The notes under the pieces: model-generated
Told to the model about the DNA's origin: nothing
The model's database searches: none
Seen by the model: the letters and a program-made list of their open reading frames with translations, nothing else
Made by a program: the position numbers and the translations under genes
Shown here: piece by piece, positions 11,012-22,520 of the stretch
Layout: the number at the start of each line of letters is the position of its first letter
How positions within the stretch are numbered: position 1 is the stretch's first letter
NCBI GenBank assembly: GCA_004565275.1
Contig: SDOX01000128.1
Coordinates: 310,839-374,838, forward strand
DNA from: Nannochloropsis salina CCMP1776
Lineage: Eukaryota; Sar; Eustigmatophyceae; Eustigmatales; Monodopsidaceae
Reading direction: 5' to 3'
DNA: 64,000 bases

Positions 11012-12167
11012 CTAGAAGAAGCCACGTCCGTCCCCGAATGGGTTGATGTCGCCCTTGACTGTGTGTGTGGTAGGAAACAAGCCAAGGCATTGAGCCCCCC
11101 GAACGCGGTTCCCCCTCCATCTGTCTGTAGGTCTAGGGCACTGACCCATTCATACAACCCCTTCGCAATCCGGCCTCTCCCCAGACTCTCACTCACCCCA
11201 CTGCTCGATGACGCCGAGGCCCGTCAAGTTCTCCTGCACCAACATGCCGGCGATGGCGATCTGAGAAAGAGGGAGAAGGAGTGAGTCGACAAAGCATACC
11301 TAACCGACCGTCGCATGCCCGTCCCAAAAACCTCCGAGAGAAGACGCACCATAGCAAGGCGCCCGTTCTTGAGCTCGCGGTTCTGGACCTTAGCGTAGAT
11401 CTCGGGGTCGTCGCTCTTCAAGTTCAGAGGGTCCCAGCCCAGATCCCCGGGGGCCTGCCCGGGCTTGGCCTGGTTGAACTGTCCCAGCGCCTCCACCGCG
11501 AAGATGGCCAGGCCGATCTGAATGGCTGCCAAGGGCCGCTCTGCCACCACCTTGTTCAGGGCCTCGATGGGCCGGTCCCCCGCGGAGAAGACGCCGGACG
11601 CGTCGGGGAGGGTGTAGAAATGCTGCACGATCTGACCCAGGGCCGCCAACATGGCAACGCGCCCGTGCTTGAGCTCAGCGGCACGGTACCAGTCCAATGT
11701 CTCGGGCTTTGGGTTGTTGGTGAATCCCTGAATCATCGGGTGCGAGGAGAGGGAGCATTAGAGGGGGGGGCGACGGGGGGCGGTCGCGCGAGGCTGTTCG
11801 AGGTGCATGTCTCACCAGGGGGTCGAACTCGGGGAACTCGATGTCGCTTCCGGCTAGGCCCTGTGCAGAGGAGCCTAACTTCATGGTCACGGCGCTGGGG
11901 TGGGCCGCACAGGGTGCAAAAAGATAATGAGACGCGGTAGAGAAGTTGGGAGAGCCATGGTAAGAGCGACTGAAGCATCGAGACAGATCGCCCATCTTCC
12001 ACAAAAATGCCACCCTCTGCGGACAGCCAGACAATTCAATGACACTGAAGGGGCATCCGCATTGCAGGTACTTACGTGCGGCTGAACGAGCGGGCGCTGG
12101 GGAGGGTGGGGGCCAGAAAAGCCTGGGTGAGGCCCAGACCGGCGAGCAAGCAAGCGGTGGTGCGCAT
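11012..12167 (-). CDS. Plastid light-harvesting chlorophyll-binding protein (FCP/VCP type)
   Basis: Five exons: 12167-12076, 11894-11816, 11727-11350, 11260-11197 and 11058-11012. All junctions keep frame and give 219 residues. The precursor begins MRTTACLLAGLGLTQAFLAP, a signal peptide ending in an ASAFAP-like site used by heterokont algae to enter the secondary plastid. The mature part has the LHC pattern: DPLGFT, helix 1 with the chlorophyll ligands of ELKHGRVAML, a middle helix (AAIQIGLAIFAVEALG), GWDPLNL, and helix 3 with ELKNGRLAM followed by IAIAGMLVQENLTGLG. It ends NPFGDGRGFF. The protein should bind chlorophyll a and carotenoids in the thylakoid membrane. Which subclass it belongs to (VCP, red-lineage Lhcr or Lhcx) needs a tree. 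The last two exons are tiny (64 and 47 bases). Confidence 0.95.
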
Positions 12168-12901
12168 GGCTTAAACGGTGAAGATGAGGAGGAAGGATGC
12201 CTGTAAAATCAAGTTTATAGCACAAGAGGGAATAAGAGAGCTTCATGGTGGGCCTCGTCAATACATGAGGATACAAGCGGGCGGGGACTGGGACCTTGGC
12301 TCTGCTCTTGAAAGGCGCAGTCGCCTCGATTTCCCACCATCTCCTAGCTTTCGCATTACAGACGCCATTTATTCGACATTGAAATGCACTAGTCGACACT
12401 CTAAAAGAGAGATAATATGTTTTGTAGAGTCAAAACTTCGGACTCGGCTACATGTGCCCGTGCATCGCGCCGCCAGAGTGAAGAGGTATCTTGGCAACGC
12501 CTCCACTGCTTTCGGGCTAATCACGACACATGACAACTGACATGACAAACAGGCTCGGGGACCGTGTTCTTAAACTTTCAGATCGTATACGAAATCAGAT
12601 TTTGCACTCAAGAAGTCCTGTAGGGGAAAAAGACCACAAGGACCAAGGCCAGGACATGTCCATTTCACTTGGGAGTGGGGCAGCGCGTCCGCTTTGATCG
12701 CCTCTTCATCTTGCTCGCTGGACCGCAGCCTGTGCTAGCGGGACGGCCCATACGACAAGCAGGGGGCATCCCTCGTTTCGACAGGCGTGGTCACGCGTTT
12801 CTTTGGTTTACATTGTATGAAGGAGGCTTGCAAAATGTATACTTACATCTATAGATAAAGAGCCTAGGCGCAAATTCTCCTCATTCCGTCGTCATCACGT
12901 T
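12168..12901. other. Intergenic, LHC promoter side and ORC6 3' side
   Basis: This sequence lies upstream of the light-harvesting gene start and downstream of the ORC6 stop (both minus strand). The part next to 12167 is the expected LHC promoter. I see no gene or strong repeat. Confidence 0.4.
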
Positions 12902-14210
12902 TCATGCCACAGCACTTCCTACTGCAGTCCCCATACTCTCTTTCATTTCGTTCTTCATCGTGACATCCTTTACGTTTTTACGCTGTTTATTCGCAGCGGC
13001 CGCGCGCACAGAAACCTTCCATTCCTCATATTTTGCCTTATCCTGCTCGTTTCGAAACCGGAGCATGTCTGTCGCTAGAGAGGAGTTTGCCTCCGGCCCC
13101 GCACTAGTGGAGGAAAGAGCCCGATGTGGAGCTGAAGTACTTCTTTTCAAGCACGTTTGCGTCTCGCCAGCAATCTCTTCGTCCTTGCCCGCTCTTCTGG
13201 GCGATAAAAGCTCCAGAGGTGAAGGCGAGGCCCCTGCAAGATGTCCGGGTCGCGGCCAGGGACAGGCCTCGTCAGGACGGGACCGCTTCTGTGCCGGGCC
13301 CGAGGACCCCAGCAACGGCATGGGCGAGGAGGTGGAGGAGGAGTAGGCTGAGGGCTCGCGGGACAGAGACAGACCGTGCAGCGGGGGCGCAGGCTCGCGA
13401 CCTGAAAGGAGGAGATGATTCTCAGTCCCCTCCCCGTGGGCAGAGGTCGTGCCACGTGTACGGTCAGTGGACCAGTCGGACGTTGCGGCGGTGCTCGAGA
13501 GAAGGGATCGACGATTTGTTGCAGGCGTACCAACGAGATCGGCGCAGAACTCTTGCATGGAGGCGCAGACTGCTGAAAGTTCATGAGGCTGAGCGCCGCT
13601 TAGGTTGAGTAGCCGCTTCTTGTCCACCGTCATCTGGATGAGAGGAGAAGACATATACTTATTGTACTTTGTGCACGCCTTCTGAAGGGAAAATCTCCTT
13701 AAAGCCAGGCACCCGGCTTACCTTCAGCTTTTTCGCTGCGAGGAAAAAAGCGGCCCCCACATACAACGACTGTTGAGACAAGAGCCGCGCCTCACCGCCT
13801 CCACCCTGCAGCGAGGAGCGGTAGCGGTTCTGGTACTCCGCCAAAGTGCGCTCAGCCAACGGAACAGCTTGCTCGCCCCCTAAAACGAGGGCGAATTGAG
13901 GCGCGCTCCATGACGTGGTCAATTCCAAGGCGTGCTCCGCGCGTCGGAGCACGTCCCGATACGATGTCTCCTTGACCATGGACTGTTGAATAAGGGACTC
14001 GCGAGAAACAGCCACATGTCCGCACTGCCGACATGCAAGTTCGATGCACACTGCAGGCCGGCACAGCTCTCCTTTCCCCAGGCCTCCGGGCTTGCACTTG
14101 ATGGCAAGCCTTCGAAGCAGTTCACTCGCCTGTCTCGCGACTTCCTTTGGGAAAGCACCTCCTAGACGCTGTATCAAAACCTCGATCTCTGTAGATGCAT
14201 TGTTGGTCAT
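12902..14210 (-). CDS. ORC6: Origin recognition complex subunit 6
   Basis: Two exons, 14210-13722 and 13633-12902, joining KKLK to MTVDKKRLL in frame and giving 406 residues. The N-terminal half is the cyclin-box-like ORC6 fold: an early leucine-rich helix, the conserved block RPAVCIELACRQCG, SLIQQSMVKETSYRDVLRR, and the KLKVDK-like segment that here straddles the intron (KLK plus MTVDKKRL). A long Ser/Pro-rich linker follows. Near the C-terminus is AKYEEWKVSV, matching the short conserved YEEWK motif through which ORC6 is known to contact ORC3 in animals. ORC6 helps load the MCM helicase at replication origins. The linker is longer than in animals (human ORC6 is about 250 residues). The start is the ATG at 14210. 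Confidence 0.88.
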
Positions 14211-14524
14211 GACCTGTGCATGAAGAGGTGTAATTTGATAAGCGATTGAGAAGTATTCGTAAGGGCGTTCGAAGTTCTCCGGAGACTCAGGACTTGGGCA
14301 GCGGTGGCACGTAAATAGGCGCCAACCTGAGGCTCGCTAGCGCAGAAATGGCGAGGAGGACGGCCAGAAATGCACGGCTTTGAAAGTGACGGCAATTTTT
14401 GCAACTTTTTGCAAGGCCAGCCACGGCCAACCCATCTTATCAAACAATGAAGCCGATCCGGATGTGTGCACTGAGCAGAGTTTGGTAAGCCCCTTTTAAC
14501 TCTTCCCTTATTTTTGCCTAGAAA

Positions 14525-17424
14525 ATGGAGCACATGCGAGCCTACGACTTCGTCAACAACAACAGCAACACGAGTACAAGCGCCAACGCCCTGAAGACTA
14601 TAGCCACGGTACGTCCATTTCATCCCGTTCGTAGTATTTGTACGCCTTCTCGCAGAAAATTTAATTCGCAATGGTCTCTACTCGCGCCTTTTCTGTGACT
14701 CGCCATTCTCTCAAAATATGCGGCGGCCCTCCACACGCCCAGGCACTTGGCATCGAGACCGAAAGATTCGATGAAAGCGAGCTGGAGGGGCAGGCATTGC
14801 TGCAGGTGCATCGCCTTAGGGGTGGAATGGCCTGTGAGGATTTCCCCAGCAGGCCCGAGGCTTGCGACGTAACTTTCATCTGTACCATTGCACGGTCTGG
14901 AATGCCTCTTGCCTCGCTAGGCCGCCTTGGAGGTCCTGCTGCTGCGTCGGCCGAGAACAGGTGCATGGCCACCACCAGAAACGCACAGAAACGAGAGCGG
15001 AGCTTTTCGGCGTCGTCGTCCGTGAGCACGGCCACCACGGTGCCCTCGACGGACGTGGACGAGGATGAGGACACGGCGGACTCGGAGGGGGACGAGGCGA
15101 GGGTTGCGACGGCGGCGATGGAGGCGATCGAACGGACCTCGAAGGCGAAAGGGGATACTGCTGTTGGAACAAGGCTGGGCCAGGCGGAGGGGAGCAGGCA
15201 CGCCAGCGAGGAGAAGCTGCCCCTATCGTGTGCTGCGCTCTTAGCGCCACCGCCTCTACACTCGGGTGGGGCGAGCCGAGGCAGTGTGAAGCGCAAGTCT
15301 GGGGAGGAGGGAAAGAAAGAAACGAAACGGGGTTCATTCTCTGCATCGGAAGACGGGGCGCCGGTGAAGGGGAGGCAATTGGAGCGGGAGGAAGCGGGTT
15401 GGGGGGGTTCGAACGAGAGGAGTCCCGTCTCCGCGCCACCGAGCTCCAGAATGCGGAAATATCAAGCTTCTGACAGCACTTCCGGTCCATGTGAGCGAGT
15501 TCTGTACGCAAATTCTGTCGTCCTGGCGGAGAAAAGTGCCTACTTTCAAAGGGCGTTCCGTGGAGGGGGCTTCCGGGAGACGTGCGAGCGGGAAGTGAAG
15601 CTTGATTTCCAGGATGAGGAAGGCTTTGAGGACTTTGCGCGCTTGATTCGCCTGTGTCATGGGCCCTCCTTCACCAGCGAGGTGTCGGACGCCTCGGCAG
15701 GGCTGGGGCCGGGGTCGGCGGGAGGAGAGAAGGGAGGGCCGTGTCGACGGGCTCTGGGAGGGAAGGAGCTGCTCCGACTGGCTCTGGTCTCGGACGCCTT
15801 TGAGGTTGTCGCCTGCCTGGAAGACTGCGTGGCGGCCCTCTGCGACTCTATGAGCTACAGTCTGGCCGTGGAGACCTTCAAGCGCGTGCCTGAGGGCCTG
15901 AGTGAGCACGAAAACATCCGCAGGGTCCTGGAGGCTGCGAGCGCCGCGCTGGCCCGATGGATGGGGGTCATGGACTCTGGCGTCTGGTCCCGGCGGCGTC
16001 CTGACGTCTCGCGTGGTTGGAAGGACAAGTACGTACGTTATCTCCCAGACCTCCAGCCTTGCATGCAGCGGCTCCCGTTGTTGGCGGTCGATTTTCTCCT
16101 GCGCTCGCCCGCCCTCCGGCTGCGGAGCGAGAACGACGCCTTCGCCTTCCTGTGCGCCTGGCTGAAGGGTCGGGAAGGGTGGAGCAAGGGCCAGGCCCAG
16201 CGCGCTTTCAACAGGCTGATTGGCAACATGCGATGGCACGCCATGTCCTCGGATTTTTTGGCGACGGTCGTGTCGCAGAGCAAGCTGATGTGCCAGAGCG
16301 GCCGACTGTTGGAAGTGCTGCGGAGCGCCCTCTGCTTTCGGGACTCGGGCTCGCACATTCGCCGGTACGTCGTGCACCATGCCGTGCAGCAGTATGTGGA
16401 GGAGCAGCAGGCGCAGCAAGAGCAGCTGCTTGAGCCTGGAAGCATTTCGCAGGCAGGCGCGGAGGAGATGGAGACGGAAGGGATGCGGGGGGCGAAGCGG
16501 GCGGCCCTCCAGGCCTACGAGAGCCGGGCGGAGGACGACGAGGACGAGCTCTACGTCTTGAAGGGCACTTTTTCTTTGGCCAAGTGCCTCGCCCTGCCCC
16601 CCGGAAAATTCATCCGTCGGTACCTGGGCGTCGTCCAGGGCCTGCCCTGCTTCCTCGACTTGGAGAGGTCCCTGCTGGAGGGCGCCTCGATGGGCACGGA
16701 TGGGGGCCGTGCTGCGGGGGGGCGGGAGGGTCCAGTGCCACCACGGAGGGAGACCCTCGGCCTTTTCTTGGGGATCTGCAATTCGGGCAACGAGCGGGGG
16801 TTGAGTGAGGGAGGGGCGGGCGCCGGTAGCAGCAGCTGTGCTAGCAAGAGTGGAGGCACGAGTAGGCTCAGCCCGGCAGTGTTGCCGTTGGGATGCCTGG
16901 TTCGATATGACATCACTGTCGGTAGCTGTACGCGCGGTCCAAGCATCGACATCTTTGCCAACGCCAAGCAGCCTTGGGGCTACCGAGACGTGCTCTCGAA
17001 GGAATGGGGGGAAGTGGTGCGAGAGAGCAGTCCGCACTTCGACCGACGAGGTCGAATGGAGGTGGTGGCCAGACTGCGATTCCTCAGGGACGGACGCGTG
17101 CACCCCTTTTTGGAAGACGGGCAGGAAGAGGAGGACGAGGAGAGCTCTGACGATGAGGAGGAGGGCCATTTCGAGGAGGACATAAGCGAGGATGGGGGGG
17201 AAGAGACGGAGGGGGGCGAGGAGGAAGAGGAGGATTCCGATCAAGAGGAGGAAGCGTTCATGGGGGCTATTTTGGAGGGAGAGGGGCTGAGTGAAACGAC
17301 ATCAGGGGATGGAACTGTGGCTGAATCAGGGGTAGACATTTCTCCGAAAGGGGGCAGCCGGCTGTCGCTCCCTTGGTCCTTGGGGGCCTGGGATGACTCG
17401 AATCAGACTAGCAGTGAGACGTGA
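14525..17424 (+). CDS. BTB/POZ-BACK protein with an insertion-split BTB domain
   Basis: The long open frame runs from ATG 14671 to 17424 (917 residues). A plausible alternative adds exon 14525-14608 (starting MEHMRAYDFVNNN) spliced to 14743. The acceptor just before 14671 would bring a stop, so the start is unresolved. CDVTFICTIARSG near residue 65 resembles the first BTB strand, while the rest of the BTB fold (VLYANSVVLAEKSAYFQRAF) comes about 210 residues later, after Ser/Glu-rich low-complexity sequence. A BACK-like helical region follows at about 470-540 (LRSENDAFAFLCAWLKG), then a region like the C-terminal part of plant BTB-BACK proteins, and a strongly acidic tail. BTB-BACK proteins often act as CUL3 ubiquitin-ligase adaptors, and that role is inferred. 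Divergent to ORC6 and convergent with the SFI1-like gene. Confidence 0.75.
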
Positions 17425-17850
17425 ACGATTAAAGAGTAAGCATTAAGCGAAGGAAATTATCTCGCTGGCTGAGAGCAAGTACTTAAGCATATATACCCAC
17501 ATTGAACATCGACACGGAGAGTACGGACGGACGCGTTTCTCTGGAAAATTGGTTGTATAGGTGGGGTCATCCCTGCAGCAGCATGACAAAAGCGCGGTGG
17601 GGGTATGAAAGACCAAGACCAACATGCGGAATGAGGGCAGAAATTGAGGGAACAACCGGCGAACTGTACGGAGATTCCCACACCAAGAAATGATGAGATC
17701 GAATGTGGGGTCAATATCAGGACAAAGCCCGTCTACCTTGACCCTGCATTCACAGGGCAAGCAAGTCAAAGCAAGTAATGTCGCTCTCTCTTGTGTACTT
17801 CTCGTCTTGCTAGTGTGGGACCACTGGTTTACGTAAAGGCTTCGTTTTCG
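17425..17850. other. Intergenic, convergent 3' ends
   Basis: This holds the 3' ends of the BTB gene (plus) and the SFI1-like gene (minus). I see nothing else in it. Confidence 0.4.
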
Positions 17851-20112
17851 TTAGTTGCCATCGGGCTTTTTTTCGTTGAGTCTCCACCTAGCGCTCCAGC
17901 GCCTCAACGCCCGGCGCTTCTGTTGCTGCTCGTTGTGCACTTTACCTTCCATCCAAACACATCGCTCCATCCGCTTCGATTGACTGGAAAGCATCCAAGA
18001 AGTCAGACATTTGTGCATGCACGCAAGCAATCGCTCTTTTACATACATTTGTAGCTTCGCATTGCGCCGCCACTCTTGCAGGATTTCTTTCAATTCATGG
18101 GCATGGTGCTCTGCCGCAACAGCTAGACAACCTTTGCGTATTTGTGCTTGGCGCCATGCGCTAGCGTACCATTTGTCGAACACACCTTGCTGCACGAGCA
18201 ATTCATGCCGGCATGCCAAGGCGAGCTCCATGGCCCGCAACTCTCCTCGGCGACTCACTGTCTTCGCCCAGGCAAGGAGATGGTGACTTAAAAGCCTGCG
18301 GCGCCCCATTGAGGAGGCACACACCTTGAGCTTGGCTTGCCGGGCCCAGAAACGCAAGCTCTCACACACAAGTCGAGAATTGTAGTGCGACCTCCCCCTT
18401 CTCCATGCCTCTCTCTGACATTGCTGACAGGTCATCCATCTATGCCAGCGCTCAAGCTTGAGACCAGGGACCCATTCATCTTGAGTTGTTGCCATGACTT
18501 TTTCATGTGCTTTTCGCTGAAGCCTCCATGCAACAGCTCGTTTATGCCAGGCGCGTATAGCCCGTCGAAAGCTTTTCAGCTGATGGGCGCGAGTGTAGGT
18601 GTGCAGGTAGCAGAGCGTCCGTGCTGCTGGAATGTAGAGCACAGACATAGCTCGTGTCACTGCGCGAAGTCGCTGCGACTGGAACATCACTTGCTTGGCA
18701 TCCGCGTGGAACTTCCGCTGCCGGGTCAACAAGCTCAGGCGCCAGAGGGCGATGGTTGCACGCCTGCGGGCGAAAAGCATGTGTGCCATACGCATCGACA
18801 GAGCTTGAAACTTCATGAATCGCTTCCGACGGAAAATGCACCTACAGGCTTTCATCAGACAGTGGCTGCTGTAAAACTTCGCAGCAAATTGCTCATTCTG
18901 CGCTAGCCAAGCTCGGACCTGAGTCCGAGTGGCCCATGTCATCATTGTCTTGCCGCAAAGAAATCTGCGCGCACGCTCGTCGTCCACCCTGGTCCTCCAC
19001 TTCCGAGATTGATGGCTCTCCAAGGCAGCAAAAGCCCGGTTCAACAGAAGACGCAGTTCGGGTGGTGGCCTTAGCGTGCACAATGCGGAGAGGAGGTTGG
19101 CCTTGTCCCCGATATTCTCCACCGCACCCGGGCTCCGCGTGAACGGACATACATCGATGGGCGAACTTGAGTAGGACGTATTCAGAGGCGTGACATTAAG
19201 GGATGATGCATCGACTGCGATAGCGCTTTGACGAAAAGGGGTCATCTTTTGTTGCCTGAGGCGTTCTCTTGCCAAGAAGTCCCAGCACGAGAGCAGACCC
19301 CGCGCATGGAAGGCGTCTCCTTTCTGCTCAGCCATACGTGCTCGCCGGCGTCGACTCCGATAGAGAAACAGATTTGTTAGCGCCCAATGGCTCATGGTGC
19401 GATCACTAAAACGCCCCGCAACCTGCAACTGGTTGTAACGCCGCCCCCGACGCTGCCAGCAGGCCAGCCACCGTCGCAGGAACCAAGCCTCTCCGACTCG
19501 GGACAGAAAGGCAGCAGGTGCAAGAGTACTACCACGGAGACTAGAGTAAGAGCGTGAAAAGAGAGTAGACTCTCTTTTTGTGTATGTAAACGCGTCGATG
19601 CCGTTGCCGAAACTTTGGCTGAAGCTGCCTGTAATGGCTTGGCCGTGTTCCCACGCACGAAGGCACTGCCTCCGAAAAGATTGGGCAGACACGCGGCCAG
19701 ACAATAGTGATCGGTGAAGGTTTTCATGCGTCAACATTTTTCCTCGCTTGTAGGCGAACGCAAAGCGCGTCCGTCCGGCCTTCCCCTCACCAAAGTTGGG
19801 GCTCCAAGAACTGCTATGATGGCGATGCCTGACGCCGCTGCCAAAGCTCAGACCCGTCACAGTGCTTGACGAAGTCACCGTCGTCGATGTGGCGTCCAGA
19901 AGGGTTCGACGAGCCGTCCGTTGAGCAAGCCGAAGTCGAAATCGTTTCCATCCATTACTGAGACAGGGATTGATACCCGGGGAGTGGCAGTCACTCACAT
20001 CCTCGCCACTGGCATCAAATGGCCTTGCTGGCAATTTTGCACAAGCCTCTAAGGATTTAGGATAGGCCGCAGAAACCGCAAGAGCAGACGAAATGGTCGA
20101 TTCCACCGGCAT
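17851..20112 (-). CDS. SFI1-like centrin-binding repeat protein
   Basis: Intronless, 753 residues, starting at the ATG at 20112. After a Ser-rich N-terminus of about 130 residues the protein consists of irregular tandem helical units with a Trp and spaced basic and aromatic residues, for example SFRRAIRAWHKRAVAWRLQR, LVCESLRFWARQAKLKV, LLSHHLLAWAKTVSRRGELR and ILQEWRRNAKLQMYVKERLL. This Leu..Trp..Arg pattern, about every 30-40 residues, is typical of SFI1-type repeats, which form a long helix that binds centrin at spindle poles, centrosomes or basal bodies. Function is inferred from repeat style only. Other Trp/IQ-rich coiled proteins could look similar. The small Arg-rich exon-like frames on the other strand are shadows. 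Confidence 0.65.
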   Translation of the reverse strand: MPVESTISSALAVSAAYPKSLEACAKLPARPFDASGEDVSDCHSPGINPCLSNGWKRFRLRLAQRTARRTLLDATSTTVTSSSTVTGLSFGSGVRHRHHSSSWSPNFGEGKAGRTRFAFAYKRGKMLTHENLHRSLLSGRVSAQSFRRQCLRAWEHGQAITGSFSQSFGNGIDAFTYTKRESTLFSRSYSSLRGSTLAPAAFLSRVGEAWFLRRWLACWQRRGRRYNQLQVAGRFSDRTMSHWALTNLFLYRSRRRRARMAEQKGDAFHARGLLSCWDFLARERLRQQKMTPFRQSAIAVDASSLNVTPLNTSYSSSPIDVCPFTRSPGAVENIGDKANLLSALCTLRPPPELRLLLNRAFAALESHQSRKWRTRVDDERARRFLCGKTMMTWATRTQVRAWLAQNEQFAAKFYSSHCLMKACRCIFRRKRFMKFQALSMRMAHMLFARRRATIALWRLSLLTRQRKFHADAKQVMFQSQRLRAVTRAMSVLYIPAARTLCYLHTYTRAHQLKSFRRAIRAWHKRAVAWRLQRKAHEKVMATTQDEWVPGLKLERWHRWMTCQQCQREAWRRGRSHYNSRLVCESLRFWARQAKLKVCASSMGRRRLLSHHLLAWAKTVSRRGELRAMELALACRHELLVQQGVFDKWYASAWRQAQIRKGCLAVAAEHHAHELKEILQEWRRNAKLQMYVKERLLACMHKCLTSWMLSSQSKRMERCVWMEGKVHNEQQQKRRALRRWSARWRLNEKKPDGN

Positions 20113-20448
20113 CCTCTCTGCAGTTCCCAGGGAAGTGACCCGGAGGAGGTTCCGTCAAGGCTACGAACACTCGTGATGGACCATATGTCACAAGCATTGA
20201 CGCTTGTGCGGCACGCCGGAGCGACGCATATCCCCGAGGAATGTCAGCAAATTCCCTGCGAACATTCAGAACGATGTAAGATTGAGCGACGTGAACGAAA
20301 CACCAAACACTGCCCATAGCAAAAAAGAAAAATTATTAGCGGCGGAGACGCGAGCGAGGCGACGGCCAGGAGGTTGAAGTCTGACAAAAGCGTTCTCACA
20401 TTTTTTATTTCATTTTCACGTGCCATTGATATTGCACCATGCTTCACC
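20113..20448. other. Short gap between two minus-strand genes
   Basis: This 336-base gap lies upstream of the SFI1-like start and downstream of the NTH1 stop. No gene is seen. Confidence 0.4.
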
Positions 20449-22131
20449 TCATTCCGCAGATGCAGAGTAGGAGGGACATACGGCCGCAAGCTTACAGTCC
20501 CAGCATTTTGGCGCGATTGCCCGACAAGTTTGCTGACCCAAACCTACAAGTAGAGGGTTCACCTACGAAAGAACGCGATTGTGAGACGTAACAACGAGTT
20601 GCGATGAGTCACTTGTGCTTTTTTAGATCCTTATGTTGACGAAGACTTACTTCTTTCCAATGCTCCTTGGGCATCCAAGACTCCAGCAACTTGCGAGTCT
20701 TCTCCGGGTTTTGAGCTTTGGGGTTCTTGAAATTCCACGTGTTGGCCCATCCTAAGCGGTTGCTTCAGAGAAGAGGATAGCACGGAAACATGTGGTTGAA
20801 GAGAGGCTTTATTACAAATTCAAAATCAGTCGCTCAAATCCAGGATTACCTGATGCGGTGTACGTGTGTGTCGACGCAGATCCCTACAACTTCACCCCAT
20901 CCATAAGCGCCTGCAACGATGGAAAGGTCGATGACATGTCTGAGATATTGCGCCGCCTTACGTGACCAAAATTTAACTCAAAAAACAAATGGCATGTGTC
21001 GTGTCTAACAACTCGGAAAACGTGGAACTCGTTTCCAATCTCTTCCCCTTCGCATCATATCATGGACATCGACCACCGAGGCAACCAGATGCACCAAGCC
21101 CGGGAGCAACGTACACACGAGCGTGGCCATCTTGGGGCCGACTCCAGGTAGCTGCATGAGTTCCTCAAAAGTGCACGGAATATCGCCGGCGTACTGCGTC
21201 TGTTGATGGGAGTAGGACTACTGAGCGACCACGAGACCCCCAAGTGTTTGGCAAGCCACCCGGGAAGGTGAACAATTTTGGCCACCTTTTTACCTTCAAA
21301 ATCGCGCATACTTTTAAAATGTTGCCGGCCTTTGCTGTATAGAATGAAACAGGCTTGATGGCCTGTACGATACCCTCCTCTCCCAGCGCCTCTAAGCCCT
21401 CGATAGTGATTCCGCACGCGTCGAACAGACGGCCCATAGCTTTCTCGTTCACGAGGTCCGTCGTTTGGCTGCTTAGCATGGAGGAGATCAAAGTTTGGAA
21501 GCGCATGTGCTCTGGAGAAGTGGCTTTCCGTCTTCCAAGCTCAGAGCATCCAAATAGGTCCACAGGAGCAGTCGCGTCTTTGCGCATCTCACGGATAATT
21601 TCGAGCTGATCGCGCCAGCGAGGGTGGGGGATGAATGGGGGGAGTGCAGCTTTTTTTGATTTCGGTGATTTGGCACCCCCTGACTTTTTACCTTCATGTC
21701 CTGTAGAGCAAGGTGCGATGTCAGGTAGTGTATTTTTTTTATTGCCCCGGGCTACGGCGGCAGCATCTTCGGAGGGCAATGCCGTCGTAGCAGCCAAGGA
21801 TTCCTCTTCAGCTACTGCCTCTACTGACAGCAACGTTATTCCACGCGAAGAAAACCATCTTTGTCTCCGCTCTTTTCTCAAAGATTGGTGCCAACGTGTA
21901 GGCCAGGGTTTGATGGGAAGTGTGGGGGCTACATGGCGGGTTTCCACGTGGATCTTGGGAGAGAATGCTAGGCTGCGTAGCCGGAACGGAGTCGTGAGGC
22001 GCCGATGAGTCGAGCCAAGGACTCAATTTCCACGCCATCAATGCCTTTTTTGCTCACCTTTTTCGAAACATATTTATAATGCATATTGTTGCGCCTCCAA
22101 TCTTTACCAAGTTGAGTGTCGTAAAGCGCAT
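20449..22131 (-). CDS. NTH1: Endonuclease III-like DNA glycosylase/AP lyase
   Basis: Six exons by my reading: 22071(or 22131)-22058, 21972-21294, 21199-21115, 20910-20850, 20762-20651 and 20562-20449. All are phase-compatible, giving 354 residues from the ATG at 22071 (374 from 22131). The first 14-base exon supplies MFRK and the join reads MFRKSLAFSPKIHVE, an Arg/Ser-rich mitochondrial-type presequence. The glycosylase part has FQTLISSMLSSQTTDLVNEKA, the helix-hairpin-helix LPGVGPKMA with the catalytic Lys, VDTHVHRISNRLGW with the catalytic Asp, and LLVGLGQQTC. It ends with a complete 4Fe-4S loop, C-x6-C-x2-C-x5-C (CRAIAPKCWDCKLAAVC). It removes oxidised pyrimidines and cleaves abasic sites in base excision repair, probably in nucleus and/or mitochondrion. 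Confidence 0.92.
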
Positions 22132-22520
22132 GGAAAAGCCAGAGGGATGGACCCGGTCTGACAGACCGGGGCTCCGGGTTGCTGGCTTCTTGAGTTGGGC
22201 CTGTCACTGAGTGATGTGATAGAAAGCCAAAATATCAAGGCTTAAAAGACTTGAGGACAAATTTCTACGAGGGGGTTGAGCTGCCCGTCGTAACAATGTT
22301 TGTCCGTGATGGCGGCTATGGTAGAGAGCTCCCTCGCCAGGGGCACGGTGACGTCTGTCAGCGAGCAACTTGAGTCTCGTGTGTTCCGGAAGAAGGCTGG
22401 GCGGGCGAATTGGAAGGCACATTCCCACGACACACCACATTGCTCCACACAGATTTCACCCTCCAAGCTCAGTGCTACGTACATCTCGCGAGTCAGCACT
22501 CTATCAAAGCCGCAAGGAAC
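22132..22520. promoter_or_regulatory. Shared upstream region, NTH1 and glutaryl-CoA dehydrogenase
   Basis: This divergent gap of about 390 bases between the two start regions must contain both promoters. No named element is recognised. Confidence 0.45.

Noticed and set aside
15334-17244. A 636-residue open frame on the minus strand opposite the BTB gene
   Set aside because: It is the antisense of a GC-rich, codon-biased gene. It lacks any domain, while the plus strand has BTB/BACK features.
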